In this document: in pieces, positions 8,877-16,018 of the stretch
Position numbering within the stretch: the first letter of the stretch is position 1
Layout of the letters: each line of letters opens with the position of its first letter
DNA from: Evansella alkalicola
Lineage (GTDB): Bacteria > Bacillota > Bacilli > Bacillales > Salisediminibacteriaceae
Length of the DNA stretch: 64,000 bases
Assembly: GCF_019042735.1 (NCBI RefSeq)
Contig: NZ_JAHQCR010000034.1
Span: 1-64,000, forward strand
Direction of reading: 5' to 3'
Made by a program: the position numbers and the translations under genes
Notes under the pieces: model-generated
Databases searched by the model: none
Seen by the model: only the letters and a program-made list of their open reading frames with translations
What the model was told of the DNA's origin: nothing

Positions 8877-9563
8877 TTAAACATTAACAGAGCTTTTATT
8901 TAATACAACTACTTTAAAAATTGTTTTTATAACAGCTTCCCCTTGGTCATGTTTATGTACTTTATTTTGAAAGGGAAAGTCTTTTGGTGTTACTGATACT
9001 TTAGCAAGGGGGTTAACGGTGCTTTCACAAATCCATTCATCCTTGACACCCCCTGGTTTAAAGGACTTGTTAGGCAGTATATATATCATGCCGTCTCTCC
9101 ATAATTTCCCCTTGAAGTCTTTATCTACTGAAAAGTAATAGTAGCGTTTAATACCTTTTTTAGTTGGAATAGATAAGCAAATATTCCTTATAGAAGCTAG
9201 TTCGGTTTTGTTTATGACAGCAAAGAACATTGACCAAATACTATCAGACGCAGCGAATACAGCTTTTACTGGTTTATTATTCGCCAATAATTGCTCACGA
9301 GGTTCAAAGCGATCAATTTCTGAGTTGTTTGAACCATGAACAAGTACATTCTTATTTTCTATGATGTAGTTTAGAAACAGATATTTTGACTGCTTGCTGT
9401 TAAAAGGCAATACACTTCCGTTACCATTCAAAACGTACTGCTCATATATTTCATCAAACTCTCTCATTACTCCATCTGATAAGTTCAATTCAGTTTCCTT
9501 TAAAAAATGAAGTCTATCAAAAATTAATAGTTTTATTTGATTAAAAAGTGGTTTCAATTTCAT
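8877..9563 (-). CDS. Hypothetical protein with an HGS...EPR motif
   Basis: About 228 residues. The frame opens upstream, but a GGGGGG run 5-10 nt before the ATG at 9563 marks the start. No signal peptide or membrane segment. A conserved-looking core reads NVLVHGSNNSEIDRFEPRE, then KAVFAASDSIWSMFFA, and later RYYYFSV and WRDGMIYILP. An HGS or HGT motif followed by PR and an xVFA-x-x-D helix is seen in some ADP-ribosyltransferase-like folds, but this is only a resemblance. It is the last gene of a three-gene run with a membrane protein and a DUF2089 regulator. Confidence 0.6.
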   Translation of the reverse strand: MKLKPLFNQIKLLIFDRLHFLKETELNLSDGVMREFDEIYEQYVLNGNGSVLPFNSKQSKYLFLNYIIENKNVLVHGSNNSEIDRFEPREQLLANNKPVKAVFAASDSIWSMFFAVINKTELASIRNICLSIPTKKGIKRYYYFSVDKDFKGKLWRDGMIYILPNKSFKPGGVKDEWICESTVNPLAKVSVTPKDFPFQNKVHKHDQGEAVIKTIFKVVVLNKSSVNV

Positions 9564-9607
9564 ACAAAATCCCCCCTTTATTCTTAATGATACATCATAA
9601 ATAACCA

Positions 9608-9907
9608 TTAATCTAAGTCTTGGATATTCATTTTTTCAATTTGCTTATTTTTCTTCCATTTACTCCTGAAAGCATAATATATTGCCATAAGTACGGCTGT
9701 TGGGATGTTGGCCAACAAAAAAGTTACCAGAACTTCAGCAAATGTTGGACTTAATAAATTCAGTACAACAATTATAGAAAAAAACACGCTTATCATTGGT
9801 AGGATTAAACCAAACGATTTATTCTCCTTTTTAGATAAAAATATTTGAAGAAGTACCGTACCAACTATTACAACTAATACAATCGTTAATAAAATCAACT
9901 CTTCCAT
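9608..9907 (-). CDS. Small integral membrane protein
   Basis: A 99-residue protein with three to four hydrophobic segments (LLTIVLVVIVGTVLLQIFL; FGLILPMISVFFSIIVVLNLL; EVLVTFLLANIPTAVLMAIYYAF) and a basic cytoplasmic tail. The ATG at 9907 lies 5 nt after the TGA of the DUF2089 gene, and its GGAGAG site overlaps that stop codon, so the two are translationally coupled. Pairing of a DUF2089 regulator with a small membrane protein recurs in bacilli. Function unknown. Confidence 0.7.
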   Translation of the reverse strand: MEELILLTIVLVVIVGTVLLQIFLSKKENKSFGLILPMISVFFSIIVVLNLLSPTFAEVLVTFLLANIPTAVLMAIYYAFRSKWKKNKQIEKMNIQDLD

Positions 9908-9912
9908 TAAAA

Positions 9913-10212
9913 TCACTCTCCAGGTTTTGTTTTTTTATATTCAGATATTAGAATCTTTGCTGTATGAAAGTCTAGTTTTTCATTTACTGCTAATCTTTTA
10001 ATCAGTGAAACATAGGGGTCGTTAGATGTGTCTTCTGCTATTTGTATTTTCTGAATTAAACGGTCTAACCTTAATCGAACAGTAGGATAAGTCACTCCAT
10101 AAATACTTGCAACTTCTTTGAGTGACCCTGATGATAATATAAATTTTTTAATAAAACTGAGATCCTCATCATCTAAAGATGCTAACCAATCTGGGATTGC
10201 GTCACGTGTCAT
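9913..10212 (-). CDS. DUF2089 family HTH regulator
   Basis: A 99-residue protein: IPDWLASLDDEDLSFIKKFILSSGSLKEVASIYGVTYPTVRLRLDRLIQKI is the DUF2089 domain, in which SLKEVASIYGVTYPTVRLRLDRLI is a sigma-like helix-turn-helix. The C-terminal part (RLAVNEKLDFHTAKILISEYKK) is a short helical tail. The ATG at 10212 has an AAAGGG site; an upstream in-frame GTG overlaps it and is unlikely. Inverted repeats at 10267-10295 in its promoter region could be its own operator. It probably regulates the downstream membrane protein and the gene ending at 8877. Confidence 0.8.
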   Translation of the reverse strand: MTRDAIPDWLASLDDEDLSFIKKFILSSGSLKEVASIYGVTYPTVRLRLDRLIQKIQIAEDTSNDPYVSLIKRLAVNEKLDFHTAKILISEYKKTKPGE

Positions 10213-10266
10213 ACAATACACCCTTTCATAAAAGTGAATTACAATTAAATAATTATTTAAATTATA

Positions 10267-10295
10267 TTAAAGATATACTTTAACTTTATTAAAGT
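10267..10295. promoter_or_regulatory. Overlapping inverted repeats in the DUF2089 operon promoter region
   Basis: Two perfect inverted repeats overlap by one base: TTAAAG-ATATA-CTTTAA (10267-10283) and ACTTTA-T-TAAAGT (10283-10295). They lie 55-85 bp upstream of the regulator start, beside a minus-strand TTGACT. The AT-rich half-sites repeat CTTTAA. An autoregulatory operator is the natural reading, but this is inference. Confidence 0.45.
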
Positions 10296-10432
10296 CAAGA
10301 ATTAAATTAGGAAACAATGGAAACGGGTAAAAAACCTATTAGCCTTATTTACCGAGATTTCCAGAGACTGGGTTGTAAGGTCTCATAGTTAATGAAGGTT
10401 AGACAGTAAATGCGGAATAAAATGAATTGTAC

Positions 10433-10461
10433 TTGTTTTTAATAGGATAAAGGAATATAAT
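10433..10461 (+). promoter_or_regulatory. Sigma-A-type promoter of the leader-rsgA unit
   Basis: TTGTTT (10433-10438), 17 bp, TATAAT (10456-10461). Predicted transcription start near 10468, about 30 nt before the leader peptide ATG. No comparable promoter is evident between the attenuator and the GTPase gene. Confidence 0.65.
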
Positions 10462-10497
10462 GGATAGGTAATAATATTTTTCCAAGGAGGGTTGTAT

Positions 10498-10578
10498 ATG
10501 CGTAACGTAAAAAGTGTTTTCTCATATGGTCAGCTAATTGCATATGCACAGCCCGTGGAGGATGTATTTTGTTCGTAA
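10498..10578 (+). CDS. 26-aa leader peptide
   Basis: ATG preceded by a near-perfect AAGGAGGG site; TAA at 10576. The peptide starts MRNVKSVF and ends EDVFCS, and resembles no structural protein I know. Its codons 16-21 contain TGCACAGCCC (10545-10554), which is complementary to the 5' arm of the terminator at 10655-10668. Ribosome position on the leader would therefore decide whether that arm is captured. This is the layout of translation-attenuated antibiotic-resistance and ribosome-factor genes. Confidence 0.65.
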   Translation: MRNVKSVFSYGQLIAYAQPVEDVFCS

Positions 10579-10690
10579 AATAACGTCTTATATAGATGTA
10601 TTTACGTTTCTTTAGAGTACTACAATGACAATCCTTGACTTCTAATAAGATAAACCATGGGCTGTGCAAACAGTAGCTCATGGTTTTTTG
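10545..10690 (+). promoter_or_regulatory. Transcription attenuator upstream of rsgA paralogue
   Basis: Terminator: ACCATGGGCTGTG (10654-10666), loop CAAA, CAGTAGCTCATGGT (10671-10684), then T6. Competing antiterminator: TGCACAGCCCGTGG (10545-10558, inside the leader peptide frame) pairs with CCATGGGCTGTGCA (10655-10668) with one G-T pair. A further possible stem is AACGTAAA (10504-10511) with TTTACGTT (10604-10611). Mutually exclusive stems plus a leader frame support attenuation; the sensed condition is unknown. Confidence 0.75.
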
Positions 10691-10759
10691 TGTTGGAGAA
10701 AACCGTTACTTGCGCAAGGGAGCGGTTGAAGCAAACTATCTTTTTAGGAGGAATTAGAA

Positions 10760-11839
10760 TTGTCATTAATCAAATATGGTTGGGATGAAGAGTGGGAAGT
10801 AAAGGCATCAGCTTATTTTTCACAGGAAAAAGAATTAGTGGCTGGCAGAGTCACGCGAGAGCATAAAGGTTTGTATCAGGTTTGGACAGAAGAAGGGGCA
10901 ATGCTTTCAGAGGTATCAGGAAAGTATCGTTTTGATGCAGTGGAGCGGAGGGACTATCCTGCTGTAGGGGACTGGGTTCTCTTAGCGCCACGAACTAATG
11001 AGGGTAAAGCAACCATTCACAAGCTATTACCTAGAAAAAGCTGTTTTTCTAGGAAAGAAGCAGGAACAGTAACGAATGAACAAATAGTAGCAGCAAATAT
11101 TGACACGGTTTTCCTCGTCATGGCCTTAAACCAGGATTTTAATGTTCGTAGGCTTGAAAGATACATGACCATGTCCTGGGAGAGCGGTGCTAATCCAGTT
11201 ATTATTCTAAGTAAAGCCGACTTATGCGAGGATCTAGATGAAAAGATACTAGAAGTTGAAGGGGTAGCTTATGGTGTCCCTGTTCATGTGGTGAGCGTAG
11301 TTAAGAATGAGGGGCTGGATCAGTTAGTGGAACTCTATATTGGTGAGGGGAAATCAGTAGCACTCCTAGGTTCTTCTGGAGTTGGGAAGTCAACAATCAT
11401 TAATGCCTTACTAGGGGAAGAAGTACAAGAGGTAAAGGATATACGGGAAGACGATGCAAAAGGGAGACATACGACAACTCATAGGGAGCTATTTGTTCTT
11501 CCTGAAGGAGGTATATTAGTTGATACTCCAGGGATGCGGGAGCTTCAGCTTTGGGGTAGTGACGAAGGATACGGCTTCCAACATAGTTTTGTTGATATTG
11601 AAGGGTTCGGACGTAACTGTAGATTTAGGGATTGTATGCATAATGATGAACCAGGTTGTGCCATTCAGTTAGCGATAGAAACGGGTGATCTTGATCAAAG
11701 CAGGTTTGAAAGCTATAAAAAGCTGCAGCGAGAACTTGCTTATATAGAGAAAAAGGCAGAAGGAAAGGCAAGAATAGTAGAAAAACAAAGAGGGAAGCAA
11801 CATGCCAAGTGGATCAAGCAAAAGAAAAAATGGGGATAA
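10760..11839 (+). CDS. rsgA: RsgA-family circularly permuted GTPase (long paralogue)
   Basis: A 359-residue GTPase of the RsgA/YjeQ family, which checks and matures the 30S ribosomal subunit. Order of parts: N-terminal OB-fold (about 1-95), G4-like ILSKAD, P-loop GSSGVGKST (about 201), G3 DTPGMRE (about 255), then a zinc site C-x4-C-x-H-x5-C (about 287-300) and a basic C-terminal tail. The permuted order (G4 before G1) is diagnostic. It is longer than the roughly 295-residue housekeeping RsgA of bacilli and not in that operon, so probably a second copy. TTG start with an AGGAGG site. A leader peptide and attenuator precede it, suggesting induction when translation is disturbed. Confidence 0.9.
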   Translation: MSLIKYGWDEEWEVKASAYFSQEKELVAGRVTREHKGLYQVWTEEGAMLSEVSGKYRFDAVERRDYPAVGDWVLLAPRTNEGKATIHKLLPRKSCFSRKEAGTVTNEQIVAANIDTVFLVMALNQDFNVRRLERYMTMSWESGANPVIILSKADLCEDLDEKILEVEGVAYGVPVHVVSVVKNEGLDQLVELYIGEGKSVALLGSSGVGKSTIINALLGEEVQEVKDIREDDAKGRHTTTHRELFVLPEGGILVDTPGMRELQLWGSDEGYGFQHSFVDIEGFGRNCRFRDCMHNDEPGCAIQLAIETGDLDQSRFESYKKLQRELAYIEKKAEGKARIVEKQRGKQHAKWIKQKKKWG

Positions 11840-11867
11840 TCAAATGATGATATTCAATTAAAGAATA

Positions 11868-11904
11868 AGAGGTTGGGGTGAACTGCCCCAACCTCTATGT
11901 TTTA
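11868..11904 (+). terminator. Rho-independent terminator after rsgA
   Basis: AGAGGTTGGGG (11868-11878), 7-nt loop, CCCCAACCTCT (11886-11896), then TATGTTTTA. A perfect 11-bp stem that may also serve the converging phosphotransferase gene. Confidence 0.85.
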
Positions 11905-11933
11905 TTTGTACTCTTTAAGTATGAATAAAAAAA

Positions 11934-12899
11934 TTAATAATGTTCTGCGTCCTGCTCTAGTTGTGAAATGAAATGCTCAAAATTGCTTCCGTTTCTCCAA
12001 ATCGTTCCCCAAATATCGTCATTTTTTATTAAAATCCCCATAAACCAAATGCGCCTTAGGGTAACGAATTTTATTATCTCTTTCATATCATTTTTACTCA
12101 TGCTCTTTTGACTCAGGTAACCATTCATGAAAGAGTCCCAGCATGATTGTTCTAGACTAGGGTAGTTCTGCTTTAAGTTCCACAAAAATACAGATACATC
12201 ATATGCACGATATCCAAAACCACAACAATCGAAATCAAAAACCTCAAGCTTCTTGTTATCTATGTGCATATTAAAATTATGGAAATCACCGTGACAGAAA
12301 CCATAATCAAGACTGTTTTTCTCATATAAGTAGTTTTTTATATTTGATATGATCGTATTGAAGGTAGCTTCTTTCTTACTACTAAATTCCCGTAATATAG
12401 GCGTAATTATATCTACAGGCCTATCTAATAAATGGGAAAGGTTTAATTCAACATCTCTCTCATAACTTGAAGTGAAAGAGTCAGTTGCTTGATGAATATT
12501 TCCTAATGTTTTTCCGATAATAAAGCAATTCTCTTCGTTAATTTCAGGTCTATCACCTTCTGTATAATGAAATAAAACTCCGTATCGAGTTCCCTCTGGT
12601 GTAGGTATTTCAGTTAGCCATAGCCCATCCTTTCGGATCAATGGTTTGGATACAGATATACCATTTTCTGAAGTATGATTGATTGCATCAAGCTCAAAGA
12701 GAATATCGGATTTTTCTCTCCAACCTTTTCTATAAATTCGAAATATATACTTCTTCCTCTCAGTAAGAATGAAGTAAGTATCATTTAACCCCCTAGTTAA
12801 AAATGAACAATTTAGTATATTACCAATGTCATAGAACCTCAATAAATATTCAATTGTTTTATTTGAAAGCAATGAATGTCTTACTTCTATAAAGTGCAT
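11934..12899 (-). CDS. APH-family phosphotransferase (small-molecule kinase)
   Basis: A 321-residue aminoglycoside-phosphotransferase-fold kinase. It has a degenerate N-lobe (YIFRIYRKGW carries the ATP-binding lysine region, about 51-60), the catalytic loop HGDFHNFNM (about 203-211) and the metal-binding FDFDCCG (about 221-227). The best match is the homoserine-kinase-II/SrkA-like branch rather than true antibiotic kinases, so the substrate is probably a sugar, amino alcohol or similar. The ATG at 12899 has GGAGG at 8 nt; the TTG at 12914 overlaps that site and is rejected. It has its own upstream region. Confidence 0.8.
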   Translation of the reverse strand: MHFIEVRHSLLSNKTIEYLLRFYDIGNILNCSFLTRGLNDTYFILTERKKYIFRIYRKGWREKSDILFELDAINHTSENGISVSKPLIRKDGLWLTEIPTPEGTRYGVLFHYTEGDRPEINEENCFIIGKTLGNIHQATDSFTSSYERDVELNLSHLLDRPVDIITPILREFSSKKEATFNTIISNIKNYLYEKNSLDYGFCHGDFHNFNMHIDNKKLEVFDFDCCGFGYRAYDVSVFLWNLKQNYPSLEQSCWDSFMNGYLSQKSMSKNDMKEIIKFVTLRRIWFMGILIKNDDIWGTIWRNGSNFEHFISQLEQDAEHY

Positions 12900-13081
12900 T
12901 AATTTTTCCTCCAACTTTACTATGGTTTACTCGTTCAATGTCGTTGCTTCAAGTATATTTTAACACAACAATTCAGTACCTTCTGAGAGGAGTGAGCCAC
13001 AGAAACTAATCTATGTATATTGAGAACAATATGACAAATCATCCCAATTCCCTGAACATAAAGGTTAATTTTAACAACCTC

Positions 13082-13132
13082 TTGACATACCCCATACCGT
13101 ATATTATAATTCAAATATACCTAAGGGGGTAT
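13082..13132 (+). promoter_or_regulatory. Sigma-A promoter with CsoR/CstR-like operator
   Basis: TTGACA (13082-13087), exactly 17 bp, TATAAT (13105-13110). At the predicted start point lies ATACCTAAGGGGGTAT (13117-13132), which fits the A-T-A-C-C ... G-G-G-G-T-A-T pattern of CsoR-family operators (copper, persulfide or formaldehyde sensors). A related ATACCCC lies over the -35. It sits just upstream of the VKOR-like gene. The regulator gene is not in this window. Confidence 0.65.
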
Positions 13133-13163
13133 ATAAAGAGGAAATAATTTGGAGGGGTTATAA

Positions 13164-13796
13164 ATGAAAGAAATCAGAAGAAAAGTAAAACAAGAGTCAC
13201 CTAATGATCCATCATATAATTATGGATCAGTTGTACCTAAACTGTTTGTGATATTCACTGTAATTGCTGCAATCGGTTGGGCAGTAAGTGTCTTCTTGAC
13301 TGGTATTCACTTTTGGGTATTACCATTACCAGCAGGTTTTGATGTAACAGGAACACCTTGGGCAGTTATGACCAGTGAGTGGGCATATGTGTTAGGAATT
13401 CCATTGGCATTATTAGGGGCATTTTATTACCTTACAGTATTATTATTTTCAGGATTATGGCTATACTCTCGCAATCCCTTAGTGCTAAAAATTTTAACGC
13501 CAATTTCAGCAACAGGTGTTATAGCTTCATCATTCTTTGTTTATTTACAATTATTTGTAATTGGCGCTATTTGTCCATTTTGTATGGTGTCAGCAGCAGC
13601 TTCCACATTGCTCTTCATACTTGAGTTAATTATGTTGCGTATGAGTAAGTTACCACCACTTCGAGAATTTTTGCCTGATGTTAAGTCTGTCGTGGATAGA
13701 AGAGGCCTGACATGGTTATTCCTCATGTTTATGGTATCTGTACTTCCTGTGCTTAGCTTTTGGATTGCAACAATTATCCCAGCTCCAGGTGGATAA
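13164..13796 (+). CDS. VKOR-family membrane protein lacking the loop cysteines
   Basis: A 210-residue membrane protein with about five transmembrane segments. TSEWAYVLGIPLALLGAFYYL matches the S-x-x-G-x-x-x-GIP helix of vitamin K epoxide reductase homologues, and ICPFCM (C137, C140) is the quinone-proximal CxxC redox centre. The first loop, which normally carries a cysteine pair shuttling electrons to a DsbA-like partner, has no cysteine here (VMTSEWAYV). It may therefore use an external thiol or do something else. A sigma-A promoter and CsoR-like operator precede it, linking it to metal or reactive-sulfur stress. GGAGGGG site before the ATG. Confidence 0.75.
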   Translation: MKEIRRKVKQESPNDPSYNYGSVVPKLFVIFTVIAAIGWAVSVFLTGIHFWVLPLPAGFDVTGTPWAVMTSEWAYVLGIPLALLGAFYYLTVLLFSGLWLYSRNPLVLKILTPISATGVIASSFFVYLQLFVIGAICPFCMVSAAASTLLFILELIMLRMSKLPPLREFLPDVKSVVDRRGLTWLFLMFMVSVLPVLSFWIATIIPAPGG

Positions 13797-13814
13797 TAGC
13801 TTCAAAAGTTTGTT

Positions 13815-13857
13815 CAAAAGCCCAATGTAGCTGCGCTATGCTACATTGGGCTTTTGG
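13815..13857. terminator. Strong bidirectional terminator
   Basis: A 17-bp stem, CAAAAGCCCAATGTAGC (13815-13831) with its complement at 13840-13856, closing an 8-nt loop. T-rich tracts flank it on both strands, so it serves both the VKOR-like gene and the converging OmpA-type gene. Confidence 0.85.
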
Positions 13858-13876
13858 CTTCATCTATTTATTAATA

Positions 13877-14806
13877 TTAATTTTCACTAGATTCCCCTAG
13901 AATAATCTCAACTCTCCTATTACGCTGTCTTCCTTCTTCATCCTCATTCGTTGCAATGGGTTCATTTTTTCCGAAACCTTTCACTTCAAAATCAAAAAAG
14001 GTTGTTTCTTCTAGGTGGGAAAGTAATGACTGATAGACATTCTCAGCTCTATTTTCAGATAAGGGTTGATTAATATCATCACCACCAATATTATCAGTGT
14101 GACCATAGATTTTTATTTGGCCACCGTATTCTTGAGTTTCAAGCCAAGTTGCTATTTCTTGAATAACACGATTACCGTCCTCAGTAATGTCACTTTTTCC
14201 AAACTCAAATAATATATCATCTGATAATAGGAGCTTCGTTTCATCTCCATCTCTAGTCACGTCAACTTGATCTGGAGCATCTTCATACTCGGGATTCAAG
14301 GGGATAATTAACTCAATTAGCTGTTCTGTTTTTCCAGCATATCTTTCTCTTACAAGATCACCTTGCATATTCTCAAACTCTTCACCATAAGTATCTAAGA
14401 TTACTCTACCGCGAGGGTGATTTAAACCTGCAATAGAATTAATGATAATAAAGCCTTCATCAGTTAGGGATTTATATTCTATTGGTATTGTATATGTTCC
14501 ATCTTTTTTTATTGTTGTAGTAAAGTTAAATGGATTCTGATTATGCATAGCATCTTCACTACTCTTGATATTACCGCGAAGTAGCATTCCTTCTATTAAA
14601 TTTGATGACCCTTCAACGTAAACATACCTATGATCGATATCCACAATTTCACCATCTATCCAAACATTCGTTTCACCGTAATCGATAGGTGGTTCATCAA
14701 AGTCTGGCACTTCAATTGTATATACTTCTCCATTGTTTACAGGCACAACTCCTGCTGCTGATACATAGAAAATAGGTTCTATATGATAAGTTTTATAAGT
14801 TTCCAC
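13877..14806 (-). CDS. OmpA-like C-terminal part of a frameshifted lipoprotein gene
   Basis: A 309-residue frame whose end is a complete OmpA-like peptidoglycan-binding domain: DILFEFGKSDITEDGNRVIQEI, then IKIYGHTDNIGGDDINQPLSENRAENVYQSLL, and GFGKNEPIATNEDEEGRQRNRRVEI. The HTDN...N..LSENRA...R.NRRVE residues are the diaminopimelate-binding set. The only available start, a GTG at 14806, lacks a ribosome binding site. Coding sequence continues upstream in this frame and joins the lipoprotein frame of 14821-15393 at a G6A5 run, so this is the second half of one gene of roughly 500 codons. A full-length product would be lipid-anchored and bind the wall. Confidence 0.75.
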   Translation of the reverse strand: METYKTYHIEPIFYVSAAGVVPVNNGEVYTIEVPDFDEPPIDYGETNVWIDGEIVDIDHRYVYVEGSSNLIEGMLLRGNIKSSEDAMHNQNPFNFTTTIKKDGTYTIPIEYKSLTDEGFIIINSIAGLNHPRGRVILDTYGEEFENMQGDLVRERYAGKTEQLIELIIPLNPEYEDAPDQVDVTRDGDETKLLLSDDILFEFGKSDITEDGNRVIQEIATWLETQEYGGQIKIYGHTDNIGGDDINQPLSENRAENVYQSLLSHLEETTFFDFEVKGFGKNEPIATNEDEEGRQRNRRVEIILGESSEN

Positions 14807-14820
14807 AACAAATGGTCCGT

Positions 14821-15393
14821 CTAAATTCTCACCTTTTTCCCCCCATAAATAGATCGCATCTCTTTTGCTTGATCATGAAGAGAAGAGATTCTAGCAGGGT
14901 CAAAACGTAGTTCAAGCGTGATAAGTTCATTTATATTCGAATCGAAGAATGATTCGTCAAATGAAGCAGAACCTCTAATGTTTCCTTCTTCATCTACTTC
15001 AATTTTTTCATAAGCTAAAGAAGTTGTAGTTGGCCTTCCTCCATATGGGGAAGCGGAGGCACGTAACTCAACATGCACATCTGCAGGTAAATTAGATTGA
15101 GCGTCAACTATGACTTTTTCATCCGTTAAGGTTAGTTTTCCAGAAAAGAAAATGTTTGGTGTAATCTCTTGATGTTCATCCACTTTGGCCATTGTTTCTT
15201 CCGTATCACCTTCGTCATCTTCAATCGCAGCCTCACCCTCTTGTTCATCAACTTCTTGATCTGCCACAGGACTATCAAGCTGATCATTACCATTAGCTTC
15301 ATTTTCAGCTATTGACTCGAGATCCTCCTTATCACAAGCAACAAAATAAATTATAAAAAGAGAAATCAACAATAAAGATTTCATTACCTTCAC
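14821..15393 (-). CDS. Lipoprotein N-terminal part of the frameshifted OmpA-type gene
   Basis: The first 190 residues of the broken gene. It has a lipoprotein signal (MKVMKSLLLISLFIIYFVAC, acylated Cys20), a long acidic linker (about residues 21-75, rich in Asp and Glu), and a beta-rich domain with repeated LTLTDEK/VELRASASPYG-like strands. The frame ends at TAG soon after SIYGGKKVRI. Reading one base back inside GGGGGGAAAAA (near 14838-14848) gives GEKGENLDGPFVVETY and leads straight into the OmpA frame. One missing base explains the split. Confidence 0.75.
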   Translation of the reverse strand: MKVMKSLLLISLFIIYFVACDKEDLESIAENEANGNDQLDSPVADQEVDEQEGEAAIEDDEGDTEETMAKVDEHQEITPNIFFSGKLTLTDEKVIVDAQSNLPADVHVELRASASPYGGRPTTTSLAYEKIEVDEEGNIRGSASFDESFFDSNINELITLELRFDPARISSLHDQAKEMRSIYGGKKVRI

Positions 15394-16018
15394 CCTATGT
15401 ACACCTCACCGATGGATAATTTTGAATTTTCTAACTAATTTTAGCATAATGCCTAAATATATCAAGAACCACATTGCCTAAATCATTGATTAAACATTAT
15501 GATACTTTTGCCTTAGTACTATTAACTATTTTTAAAGATCTGCATGCAAATCGCCTGCAGTTTTTTGATTTCTCTATTAAACCACGTCAACATGGTAATG
15601 ATAGATACTCCTTATTACACAACTCACAACTCCCTACTTTCTCTCTTGGCTCTCTTTACTATTTTCCAATAGAGTTAAATGTGTTACATAACACAACCCC
15701 TACATATGTAGGGTGAAAAATACAAGCTGAAACATACACGATATTTAGTGGGGTTGTTTAAAGTAACCCTATTACATATCATTGGATAATAAGTTCTAAA
15801 TTTTCTGTTTATTTTATATCTATTCAGCAAAAAAGAGGTGAAAGAACTTTGTAATCAGAGAGATGACTATTCTAGTTAGTATGGCTGTACTAGAACAAAG
15901 GTTGTATTCTTTGAGAGGGGGGATTTTGTTTCAAGATAATACTATTTTTTATAAGGTGATTTGGTTTGGTTATTAACATGAGGATTTTAATGTTTACTTA
16001 AGGGGGTGCAATACTAAA
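15394..16018. promoter_or_regulatory. Intergenic region with two adjacent palindromes upstream of yhgE-like gene
   Basis: No convincing gene is seen in this 625-bp stretch. Two perfect palindromes lie side by side: GTGTTA-CA-TAACAC (15681-15694) and CCCTACATATGTAGGG (15698-15713). They sit about 310 bp before the YhgE/Pip start and look like dimeric-regulator operators, for example of the TetR or MarR type often linked to YhgE/Pip genes. No regulator gene is adjacent. Confidence 0.5.

Noticed and set aside
10320..10430. T-box or other classical riboswitch ahead of rsgA
   Set aside because: No T-box sequence or specifier-loop structure; the region lies before the predicted promoter.
14838..14848. 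Programmed -1 frameshift site
   Set aside because: The order GGG GGG AAA AAG does not give a canonical X-XXY-YYZ heptamer, and no stimulatory structure is evident. Indel or transcriptional slippage is more likely.
15474..15716. 80-codon open frame
   Set aside because: No ribosome binding site, odd composition, and it ends within the operator-like palindromes.
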